A stretch of 44,059 bases of DNA, taken from Polaromonas sp. YR568. Its GTDB lineage: Bacteria > Pseudomonadota > Gammaproteobacteria > Burkholderiales > Burkholderiaceae_C. The stretch's first letter is position 1; each line of letters starts with the position of its first letter. The stretch is from assembly GCA_945878995.1 (NCBI GenBank), contig CAMCUN010000031.1:1-44059 (forward strand), written 5' to 3'. Below are positions 37,524 to 44,059 of this stretch, piece by piece. The position numbers and the translations under genes are program-made. A model generated the notes under the pieces. It ran no database searches, had not been told where the DNA came from, and saw only the letters and a list, made by a program, of their open reading frames with translations.

Positions 37524-38507
37524 ATGACCAGTCTGCTTCAGTTCACGCTGGATCTTTTTTCTCTGGATTTCTCCACGCCTGCCTCCAGCCCGCAGGCCCG
37601 CCGGCCCGTGCGCCCCAAACGGCGCCAAGTCCCCCGCAAAACCCTGCCCGCAGCGGATTTGTGGTCCACCGTGCCCGCCCCTTTCTTGCAGGCGGCCCCG
37701 GTCAGGGAGGACGCACCTTCTGCGCCCGCCGTGTCCTTGGCGCAGGTGCTTACCCCGGTGAGCTACCGCCACCCCGAGGCCACGCGCGAGCTCATGCTCT
37801 CGGGCGTGCATGTGGCTTACGCCTTCAAACGCGGCAAACGCCGCACCATTGGGTTTTCAGTGGGCGCCGAGGGCTTGGCCGTGAGTGCGCCCAAGTGGGT
37901 GCCGCTGTATGAGGTGGACAAGGCGGTGCAGGGCAAGGGCGAGTGGATATTGCGCAAGCTGCAAGAAACCCGCGAACGCCAGGGCCGCATTGACGCCACC
38001 CGCGTGGACTGGCGCGACGGCGCCCAGCTGCCCTACCTGGGCCAGCTGCTCACGGTAGAGCTGGACCCTGGCCACCATTTCAAGGGCGCGGGCACGCAGT
38101 TGGTGGGCGAGCCCGGCGCGCAGCGCCTGCTGCTGGGCCTGCCCCGCAGCGCCACGCCCGAGCAAATCAGGGATGCGGCCCAAGCCTGGTTGATGCGCCA
38201 GGCCAAGCCCTTGTTTGAGCAGCGCCTGAACCATTTCGCCCCGCAGCTGCAGGTGAGCTGGAGCCGCTTGTCCTTGAGCAGCGCAGCCACCCGCTGGGGC
38301 AGCGCCAAGTCTGACGGCTCCATCCGCCTGCATTGGCGACTGATTCACTTTGGGCAGGACGTGATTGACTACGTGGTGGTGCACGAGCTCAGCCACCTGC
38401 GTGTGATGGACCACAGCCCCCGCTTTTGGGACACCGTGGCTACCGTGGTGCCCAACTACGACGAGCTGCGCGGCCAGCTCAAGGACTTGCCGATTCCCAG
38501 CTGGTAA
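37524..38507 (+). CDS. YgjP-like (DUF45/SprT-type) metallopeptidase-fold protein
   Basis: This 327-residue protein has a C-terminal YgjP domain with the zinc motif HELSH (H287, E288, H291) and third ligand H297 in VMDHSPRFW. RWGSAKSDGSIRLHWRL before it is the family signature. The core begins near residue 95 (HVAYAFKRGKRRTIGFSV). The first 85 residues are Pro, Ala and Arg-rich and look disordered, an extension beyond the usual length. It is predicted cytosolic. The substrate is unknown; members are often called predicted metal-dependent hydrolases. It starts alone after a short repeat spacer. Confidence 0.85.
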   Translation: MTSLLQFTLDLFSLDFSTPASSPQARRPVRPKRRQVPRKTLPAADLWSTVPAPFLQAAPVREDAPSAPAVSLAQVLTPVSYRHPEATRELMLSGVHVAYAFKRGKRRTIGFSVGAEGLAVSAPKWVPLYEVDKAVQGKGEWILRKLQETRERQGRIDATRVDWRDGAQLPYLGQLLTVELDPGHHFKGAGTQLVGEPGAQRLLLGLPRSATPEQIRDAAQAWLMRQAKPLFEQRLNHFAPQLQVSWSRLSLSSAATRWGSAKSDGSIRLHWRLIHFGQDVIDYVVVHELSHLRVMDHSPRFWDTVATVVPNYDELRGQLKDLPIPSW

Positions 38508-38528
38508 GAAACGTGCAGAGCTGTCGCT

Positions 38529-39596
38529 TCAAGCCGCGCTGAATCGAAACACGCCTTGTGCATCAAGCTGGCGCCCCAGCTGGCCTGCCAGCCACAGCAG
38601 GTTCAGGTGCGCCAGCGCCTCGCCCACCGCAAACGTGGTTTGGTGCACGTCCAGCGTCCGCTTGAACATCACGGGCAAGATGTCCATGGCGCAGCACGGC
38701 TGCCCGCGGCAGGCTTGCACCACCTCGGCCAAGCGGTCGGCATGGTGGGCGTGCAACTGGGCCACGCGCTCATGCAAGCCCACAAAGGGCTTGCCATGGG
38801 AGGGCAGCACCAGGGTGTGCGCGGGCAAGGGTGCAAACTTGTCCAGCGAATCCAGAAACAGCCGCAAGGGGTTGCCCTCGGGCTCCATGGTGTAGACGCT
38901 GATGTTGGTAGAAATGCGCGGCAGCACCATGTCCCCGCTGATCAGCACAGGCGTGCCCAGTGCCGCATCGTCGCAAAACAAGGCCATGTGCTCGGGGGCG
39001 TGGCCGTAGCCTGAAATGCAGCGCCATGGTCGCCCGCCAATGTGCAGCACGTGCCCGTCCAGCAAGCGGGTGTACTGCTGGGGCACTTGCGGCACCATGC
39101 TGGCGTAATAACCGCTGCGGGCCACCACCTCCGCCAGCACCTCCGTGCTGCTCACGCCGTGCAGCTTGAAAAACGCTGCCGTGGCCGCACCGCCAAAAGA
39201 GTCTTGGCTGGCCGCTGAGAGTTTGGCGCTTTGGTAGTCACCCAGGCTGATCCACAGGGGCGCGGCAAAGCGCTCGCACAGCCAATGCGCCAGGCCCAAG
39301 TGGTCCGGGTGCATGTGGGTGGCCAGCACGCGCAGCACGGGCAGGCCCTGCAGTTCTTGCTCAATGACGGCTTGCCACTGCGCTCTGGACTCGGGCCTGT
39401 CCACGCAGCAGTCGACCACGGTCCAGCCTTCACGGCCGTTCAGGCAGTCGCGCAGCAACCACAGGTTGATGTGGTCCAGCGCAAAGGGCAGGGCCATGCG
39501 CAGCCAGCGCACCCCCGGCGCCAACTCCAGGCTGCGGCCCCAGTCTGGAAGCTGCTTTTCCAGGGGGTAGTGCAGCGCCTCTTCAAGTAAATTCAT
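38529..39596 (-). CDS. Metallo-beta-lactamase-fold hydrolase divergent from liuR
   Basis: This 355-residue protein has the zinc motif ATHMHPDHLG (HxHxDH). Further ligands lie in SGYGHAPEHMALF, LISGDMVLPRI and LVLPSHGKPF. The order matches glyoxalase II-like or acyl-thioester hydrolases. The C-terminal 90 residues are helical and His-rich (QLHAHHADRLAEVV). The substrate is not identifiable. Its start faces liuR, with a palindromic LiuR-type operator in the 145-nt spacer, so it may belong to the leucine/acyl-CoA regulon. A minus-strand TATAAC at 39626-39621 could be its -10. Confidence 0.84.
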   Translation of the reverse strand: MNLLEEALHYPLEKQLPDWGRSLELAPGVRWLRMALPFALDHINLWLLRDCLNGREGWTVVDCCVDRPESRAQWQAVIEQELQGLPVLRVLATHMHPDHLGLAHWLCERFAAPLWISLGDYQSAKLSAASQDSFGGAATAAFFKLHGVSSTEVLAEVVARSGYYASMVPQVPQQYTRLLDGHVLHIGGRPWRCISGYGHAPEHMALFCDDAALGTPVLISGDMVLPRISTNISVYTMEPEGNPLRLFLDSLDKFAPLPAHTLVLPSHGKPFVGLHERVAQLHAHHADRLAEVVQACRGQPCCAMDILPVMFKRTLDVHQTTFAVGEALAHLNLLWLAGQLGRQLDAQGVFRFSAA

Positions 39597-39640
39597 GGGT
39601 GGAGTGGGCCTGGGAAGTGCGTTATATTCAGAATGGGTAT

Positions 39641-39659
39641 TGACGTTACGTAAACGTCA
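39641..39659. promoter_or_regulatory. Candidate LiuR operator
   Basis: Two perfect 7-nt arms (TGACGTT and AACGTCA) flank ACGTA. This closely resembles the LiuR box recalled from comparative genomics (TTGACGT..ACGT..ACGTCAA type). It overlaps TTGACG at 39640-39645, a possible -35 for liuR, so the regulator would bind within the promoter spacer as MerR proteins do. It also lies upstream of the divergent metallo-hydrolase. Confidence 0.75.
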
Positions 39660-39741
39660 CCTGGCCCATTGTAGGCAGACGGACCCGCAGGCTCTGCCTG
39701 CCACCTCGCCAGCGGGTGTTGCCGCTCTTGCACGATTTTTT

Positions 39742-40155
39742 ATGGCCACGACCTACACCATCAGCGACCTTGCCAGGGAGTTCGACCTCACCACCCGGGC
39801 CATGCGCTTTTACGAGGACATGGGCCTGCTCCAGCCCCAGCGCGAAGGGCCGGGCGGGCGCAACCGCATTTACAGCGCCCGCGACCGCACGCGGCTCAAA
39901 CTCACGCTGCGGGCCAAGCGCTTAGGCTTGAGCCTGACCGAGGCCAAAGAAATCATTGACACCTACGAGGGCCCACGCGACACCGCGCCGCAGCTCAAAA
40001 AGTTTTTGGTCATCCTTGAGGGCCACAAGCGCCAAATTGAAGAGCAAATGGCCGACCTGCAGGCCAACCTGGAAGAGATCAAGGTCCACGAAAAAGAGTC
40101 GCGCTCCTTGCTGGCCAAGGCCGAGAAGCTGGTCACTTCACGCAAGGCCAGCTGA
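39742..40155 (+). CDS. liuR: MerR-family regulator LiuR
   Basis: This 137-residue MerR-type regulator has an N-terminal winged HTH (TYTISDLAREFDLTTRAMRFYEDMGLLQP). A wing with GRNRIYSARDRTRLKL and a long coiled coil (residues 85-128) rich in Glu, Lys and Gln follow. No C-terminal cysteine cluster is present, so it is not a metal sensor. The sequence and the isovaleryl-CoA dehydrogenase gene downstream point to LiuR, which controls leucine and isovalerate breakdown. ATG 39742 starts MATTYTISDL; an upstream frame back to 39595 lacks resemblance. The operator is 83 bases before the start. Confidence 0.9.
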   Translation: MATTYTISDLAREFDLTTRAMRFYEDMGLLQPQREGPGGRNRIYSARDRTRLKLTLRAKRLGLSLTEAKEIIDTYEGPRDTAPQLKKFLVILEGHKRQIEEQMADLQANLEEIKVHEKESRSLLAKAEKLVTSRKAS

Positions 40156-40188
40156 GGCTGGCTTTTTCAACCATTGAACACCCCACCC

Positions 40189-40635
40189 ATGAACCACCCT
40201 GACGATGCCAGCGCCGCCGCGCTTTTTGAACGCGTGAACACCAGCTTTGTGCGCCAGGGCATGATGCAGCATTTGGGCGCGCGCTTGCTGCGTGTGGCGC
40301 CTGGCGAGTGCGAACTGGCGCTGCCTTACTCCGACAAAGTCACGCAGCAGCAAGGTGGTTTTCATGGCGGCGCCATGGGCGCGCTGGCCGACATTGCGGG
40401 CGGCTATGCTGGCTTGACGCAGGCGCCTGAGGGCATGGAGGTGACCACGGTGGAATACAAGGTGAACTTTCTGGCCGCCTTTCAGGGCGGCGAGTTGCGC
40501 GCCACGGGCAGGGTGCTCAAAGCGGGCAAGCGCATCATCGTCACCACGGCCGAGGTGCTGCATGTGCAAGGCGATAAAACCACCTTGTGCGCCACCATGC
40601 AGCAGACCTTGATGCCCGTGCCCAAAACCTACTGA
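40189..40635 (+). CDS. PaaI-like hotdog-fold thioesterase
   Basis: This 148-residue hotdog protein has the PaaI pattern GGFHGGAMGALADIAGGYAG, with the catalytic-site Gly and Asp, and the beta strands VTTVEYKVNFLAAFQGGELRA. It hydrolyses acyl-CoA or aryl-CoA thioesters; the exact chain is unknown. ATG 40189 is chosen; a TTG at 40174 would add five residues. It follows liuR by 33 bases and precedes ivd by 70. Such thioesterases may rescue CoA from dead-end intermediates in leucine catabolism. Confidence 0.87.
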   Translation: MNHPDDASAAALFERVNTSFVRQGMMQHLGARLLRVAPGECELALPYSDKVTQQQGGFHGGAMGALADIAGGYAGLTQAPEGMEVTTVEYKVNFLAAFQGGELRATGRVLKAGKRIIVTTAEVLHVQGDKTTLCATMQQTLMPVPKTY

Positions 40636-40705
40636 CCTCGACCTGCTGACCTCGCGCTGAACGACAAACAGTCAGAGCCCACCCCACGCCCCCAGAAAGA
40701 CCGCC

Positions 40706-41887
40706 ATGAACCTGCCAGGACTCAATTTTCAGCTCGGGCAAGACATAGACGCCCTGCGCGACGCCGTGCAGGAGTTTGCGCAAATTGAAATCGCGCCCCG
40801 TGCCGCCGAGATCGATGCCACCGACCAATTTCCCATGGACCTGTGGACCAAGATGGGCGGCCTGGGCCTCTTGGGCATCACCGTGCCCGAGGCACAGGGC
40901 GGCACGGGCATGGGCTATTTGGCGCACATGGTGGCCATGGAAGAGATCAGCCGCGCCAGCGCCTCCGTGGGCTTGTCTTACGGCGCGCACTCCAACCTGT
41001 GCGTCAACCAAATCAAGCGCAACGGCAGCGAGGCCCAGCGCCGCAAGTACCTGCCTAAGCTGATGTCGGGCGAGCATGTGGGGGCGCTGGCCATGAGCGA
41101 GCCGGGCGCGGGCTCGGACGTCATCTCCATGAAGCTCAAGGCCCAAGACAAGGGCGGCTATTACCTGCTCAACGGCTCCAAGATGTGGATCACCAATGGG
41201 CCCGATGCCGACACCCTGGTGGTGTATGCCAAGACCGAGCCCGAACTGGGCGCACGCGGCGTCACGGCTTTTCTCATTGAAAAAGGCATGCCTGGCTTTT
41301 CAGTGGCGCAAAAGCTCAACAAGCTGGGCATGCGTGGCAGCCACACAGGCGAGTTGGTGTTCCAGAACGTGGAAGTGCCGGCCGAGAACATCCTGGGCAG
41401 TTTGAACGGCGGCGCGCGCGTGCTCATGAGTGGCCTGGACTACGAGCGCGCCGTGTTGGCCGCCGGGCCCATAGGCATCATGCAGGCCGTGATGGACAAC
41501 GTGGTGCCCTACATCCACGACCGCAAGCAGTTTGGCCAGAGCATTGGTGAGTTTCAGCTCATCCAGGGCAAGGTCGCCGACATGTACACCGTGCTGCAGG
41601 CGGGCCGCTCGTTTTGCTACACCGTGGGCAAAAACCTGGACCTGCTGGGCAGCGAGCATGTGCGCCAGGTGCGCAAAGACTGCGCCTCCGTGATTTTGTG
41701 GTGTGCCGAAAAAGCCACTTGGATGGCCGGCGAGGGCGTGCAAATTTTTGGTGGCAACGGCTACATCAATGACTACCCGCTGGGCCGCCTCTGGCGCGAT
41801 GCCAAGCTCTATGAAATTGGCGCGGGCACCAGCGAGATTCGCCGCATGCTGATTGGCCGCGAGTTGTTTGCCGAAACCATGGCTTGA
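40706..41887 (+). CDS. liuA: Isovaleryl-CoA dehydrogenase
   Basis: This 393-residue acyl-CoA dehydrogenase has the FAD-binding segment [34 protein letters not shown] follows, and the catalytic base E247 lies in [14 protein letters not shown]. That helix position is specific to isovaleryl-CoA dehydrogenases rather than the later Glu of other family members. [32 protein letters not shown] is split across the normal C-terminal signature. It turns isovaleryl-CoA into 3-methylcrotonyl-CoA. The carbonic anhydrase start is eight bases after its stop. Confidence 0.95.
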   Translation: MNLPGLNFQLGQDIDALRDAVQEFAQIEIAPRAAEIDATDQFPMDLWTKMGGLGLLGITVPEAQGGTGMGYLAHMVAMEEISRASASVGLSYGAHSNLCVNQIKRNGSEAQRRKYLPKLMSGEHVGALAMSEPGAGSDVISMKLKAQDKGGYYLLNGSKMWITNGPDADTLVVYAKTEPELGARGVTAFLIEKGMPGFSVAQKLNKLGMRGSHTGELVFQNVEVPAENILGSLNGGARVLMSGLDYERAVLAAGPIGIMQAVMDNVVPYIHDRKQFGQSIGEFQLIQGKVADMYTVLQAGRSFCYTVGKNLDLLGSEHVRQVRKDCASVILWCAEKATWMAGEGVQIFGGNGYINDYPLGRLWRDAKLYEIGAGTSEIRRMLIGRELFAETMA

Positions 41888-41895
41888 GGCACCCC

Positions 41896-42549
41896 ATGCC
41901 ATTGCGTCATCTCCTGAGTCACAACCGCCAATGGGCGGCCCAAATGGAAGCCGAGCGACCCGGCTTTTTCACCAACCTGTCGCACCAGCAAAACCCACGC
42001 TACATGTGGATAGGCTGCTCCGACAGCCGCGTGCCTGCCAACCAGATCACCGGCCTGGAGCCCGGCGAGGTGTTTGTGCACCGCAACGTGGCCAACCTGG
42101 TGGTGCCCACCGACCTCAATTGCCTGTCGACCATCCAGTACGCGGTGGACCAGCTCAAGGTCGAGCACCTCATGGTGGTGGGCCACTACGGCTGCGGCGG
42201 CGTGCTGGCCGCGCTCAACGACGTGCGCATAGGCCTGGCCGACAACTGGCTGCGCCAGATCAAAGACGTGGCCGCCCGCCATCGGCCCTTGCTCAACGCT
42301 GCGCCAGAGCGCCTGCGCGCCGACCTGCTCGTCGAGCTCAACGTCATTGAGCAGGTGGTCAACGTGGCCCGCACCACTGTTGTGCAAGACGCTTGGAGCC
42401 GGGGCCAAAAACTCTCGCTGCACGGCTGGGTGTATGGATTGTCAGACGGCTTGCTTAAAGACTTGCACATCTCGCTCGATGGTCCGCAAGACATTGAATC
42501 GACTTACGCCGAAGCGGTCAAAGCCGAGGCACGCTGGCTTCAAACTTGA
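41896..42549 (+). CDS. can: Beta-class carbonic anhydrase
   Basis: This 217-residue beta-carbonic anhydrase has zinc ligands C41 in GCSDSR, H97 and C100 in HYGCGG. The D43-R45 dyad controls the active site. The length and the HRNVANLV segment match E. coli Can. It converts carbon dioxide to bicarbonate in the cytosol. It begins eight bases after ivd, so it is in the same message. In this setting it could feed bicarbonate to methylcrotonyl-CoA carboxylase, the next enzyme of leucine breakdown, expected outside the window. Confidence 0.94.
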   Translation: MPLRHLLSHNRQWAAQMEAERPGFFTNLSHQQNPRYMWIGCSDSRVPANQITGLEPGEVFVHRNVANLVVPTDLNCLSTIQYAVDQLKVEHLMVVGHYGCGGVLAALNDVRIGLADNWLRQIKDVAARHRPLLNAAPERLRADLLVELNVIEQVVNVARTTVVQDAWSRGQKLSLHGWVYGLSDGLLKDLHISLDGPQDIESTYAEAVKAEARWLQT

Positions 42550-42566
42550 GGCTTCAAGCTCTCAAG
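42545..42566 (+). other. Inverted repeat at the end of can
   Basis: CTTGAG (42545-42550) pairs with CTCAAG (42561-42566) across a 10-nt spacer that is itself a partial repeat of the preceding GGCTTCAA. The pairing covers the can stop codon (42547-42549). There is no T-run; it may be a weak terminator or a message end. The word at 42536-42550 also occurs at 26467-26481. Confidence 0.35.
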
Positions 42567-42666
42567 CCCTCTTGTCATGCACCCCCAACGCCTGAACTCC
42601 TGCGTGGCCCGCCACCCTGCCCCCACGGTGAAGGTGGGTGGGTGATGGAGTGCTTGGGACGACTAA

Positions 42667-42795
42667 TGGTGCCGCCGCGAGGACTTCCAGCGCGCCTTGC
42701 CGCTGTTCCTTAGCGGTGAAGACCCTGATTTTGTCGATGACATCTGCCGCTTGGCTGAACAAGAACGCAACCGGCCGCAGTCCACCACCGTTTGA
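42667..42795 (+). pseudogene. Coding-like remnant, possible truncated gene end
   Basis: Between can and the thiolase gene an open stretch of 42 codons reads WCRREDFQRALPLFLSGED, then DPDFVDDICRLAEQERNRPQ and STTV before TGA. The charge pattern and codon use look like the C-terminus of a real protein. There is no start codon, and in the same frame TAA (42664) and TGA (42643) stop codons lie just before it. A fragment MHPQRLNSCVARHPAP further upstream (from 42577) is in the same frame. I do not recognise the family. It may be a decayed gene, a deletion scar or chance. Confidence 0.35.
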
Positions 42796-42820
42796 ACATT
42801 TCAGCTTTTAGGAGAGCCTC

Positions 42821-44002
42821 ATGTCTGATCCCGTCGTCATCGTCAGTGCAGCCCGCACCCCCATGGGGAGCTTTCAGGGGGATTTCTCCAGCCTGTCAGC
42901 CCACGACCTGGGGGGCGCGGCGATCAAGGCCGCCATGGAGCGCTCAGGCATCGCGCCTGAGCTGGTCAGCGAAGTGTTGTTTGGCAACTGCCTGATGGCC
43001 GGCCAGGGCCAGGCCCCGGCCCGCCAAGCCGCCTTCAAAGGAGGGCTGCCGGCCAGCGCGGGCGCCGTGACTTTGTCCAAGATGTGCGGATCGGGCATGC
43101 GCGCGGCCATGTTCGCCCACGACATGCTCTTGGCCGGCAGCCACGAGGTGCTGGTGGCCGGCGGCATGGAGAGCATGACCAACGCGCCCTACCTCATGCT
43201 CAAGGGCCGAGGCGGCTACCGCATGGGCCACGACCGCCTGTTTGACCACATGATGCTCGACGGCCTGGAAGACGCCTACCAGGCCGGCCGCAGCATGGGC
43301 ACCTTTGGCGAGGACTGCGCGGCCAAGTACAGCTTCACGCGCGAGCAGCAAGACGCCTTTGCCATGGCCTCGGTCACGCGCGCGCAAAACGCCATTGCCA
43401 GTGGCGGCTTTGCCGCCGAGATCACGCCGGTCACGGTCAAGACCCGCTCTGGCGAGACCGTGGTCAGCACCGACGAAGGGCCAGGCAAGATCAAGGTCGA
43501 CAAAATCCCCATGCTCAGGCCTGCTTTTAAGAAAGACGGCACCATCACCGCCGCAGCCAGCTCGTCCATCAACGACGGCGCCGCCGCACTCGTGCTCATG
43601 CGCGAGAGCACGGCCCACCGCCTGGGCTGCGCGCCACTGGCCCGCATCGTCAGCCACGCCACGCATGCCCAGGAGCCTGAGTGGTTCTCTACCGCGCCCG
43701 TAGGCGCCAGCCAAAAAGCCTTGGCCAAGGCCGGCTGGACGGTGGACCAGGTGGACCTGTGGGAAGTCAACGAAGCCTTTGCTGTGGTGCCCATGGCCTT
43801 GATGCACGAGCTCCAAGTGCCGCACGACAAAGTCAATGTGAATGGCGGTGCCTGTGCGCTGGGTCACCCGATTGGTGCCTCGGGCGCGCGCATCATGGTC
43901 ACGCTGCTGTACGCGCTCAAGGCGCGGGGCTTGAAGAGGGGCCTGGCCACGCTGTGCATAGGCGGCGGTGAGGGCACGGCGGTGGCGCTGGAGATGCTGT
44001 GA
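42821..44002 (+). CDS. atoB: Acetyl-CoA C-acetyltransferase (thiolase)
   Basis: This 393-residue thiolase has the acylated nucleophile C89 in KMCGSGMRAA. The active-site H349 lies in GGACALGHPIGASGARI, and the second cysteine C379 in LCIGGGEGTA. The family form is a biosynthetic/degradative acetyl-CoA acetyltransferase (residue pattern SAARTPMGSFQG). It joins or cleaves acetoacetyl-CoA, the last step after 3-hydroxy-3-methylglutaryl-CoA breakdown via acetoacetate. AGGAGAG about seven bases upstream fixes ATG. The remaining 57 bases of the window show no gene or terminator. Confidence 0.94.
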   Translation: MSDPVVIVSAARTPMGSFQGDFSSLSAHDLGGAAIKAAMERSGIAPELVSEVLFGNCLMAGQGQAPARQAAFKGGLPASAGAVTLSKMCGSGMRAAMFAHDMLLAGSHEVLVAGGMESMTNAPYLMLKGRGGYRMGHDRLFDHMMLDGLEDAYQAGRSMGTFGEDCAAKYSFTREQQDAFAMASVTRAQNAIASGGFAAEITPVTVKTRSGETVVSTDEGPGKIKVDKIPMLRPAFKKDGTITAAASSSINDGAAALVLMRESTAHRLGCAPLARIVSHATHAQEPEWFSTAPVGASQKALAKAGWTVDQVDLWEVNEAFAVVPMALMHELQVPHDKVNVNGGACALGHPIGASGARIMVTLLYALKARGLKRGLATLCIGGGEGTAVALEML

Positions 44003-44059
44003 CAGCCAAGACGTGGGTGGCCGCAGCTCAGTTTCCGTGGGATGGCTGGGGTGAGGGCA

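Overview
The window looks like a chromosome segment from a GC-rich betaproteobacterium of the order Burkholderiales, probably family Comamonadaceae. The evidence is the order tuf - tRNA-Trp - secE - nusG - rplKAJL - rpoBC, the RpoB and RpoC lengths of 1370 and 1404 residues, the livGF/binding protein/livHM cluster, and a LiuR-type leucine-catabolism locus. The genus call is inference from remembered family resemblance; no database search was possible. There are no insertion sequences, prophage genes or CRISPR arrays. Most of the window is core genome.

Layout. Positions 1-12616 hold the end of tuf, tRNA-Trp, secE, nusG, the four L11/L1/L10/L7-L12 ribosomal protein genes and the two large RNA polymerase subunits. 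A strong intrinsic terminator follows rpoC. Structured non-coding spacers lie before rplK, rplJ and rpoB, where translational and transcriptional control of this operon is known in other bacteria. Positions 12669-20128 hold a LemA-like protein, a cytochrome c/flavoprotein pair resembling flavocytochrome c sulfide dehydrogenase, rsmB, a DUF4390 protein and an NtrY/NtrX-like two-component pair whose regulator lacks the AAA+ domain. Then come tRNA-Phe and tRNA-Gly, a converging FemAB-like protein, and a likely small membrane protein. A five-gene branched-chain amino acid type ABC importer spans 21753-26407; its LivF ATPase has non-canonical Walker A and Q-loop residues.

Positions 26485-29433 hold an orphan OmpR-type regulator with a roughly 30% GC upstream region, a metallo-beta-lactamase-fold hydrolase and a divergent membrane-anchored lipase-like protein. 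Positions 29514-37380 carry a GNAT acetyltransferase and then a compact run of envelope and translation genes: corC, lnt, glyQ, glyS, gmhB and plsC. A YgjP-like metallopeptidase follows. From 38529 to the end is a LiuR-controlled locus: a divergent metallo-hydrolase, a palindromic operator, liuR, a thioesterase, isovaleryl-CoA dehydrogenase, a beta-carbonic anhydrase and a thiolase. The likely logic is leucine/isovalerate breakdown to acetyl-CoA, with the carbonic anhydrase possibly supplying bicarbonate to a methylcrotonyl-CoA carboxylase encoded outside the window.

The best leads for something new are the altered LivF subfamily, the AT-rich control region at 27175-27420, the coding-like remnant at 42667-42795, and the small membrane protein at 21437-21619. 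None of these is proven to be a new system.
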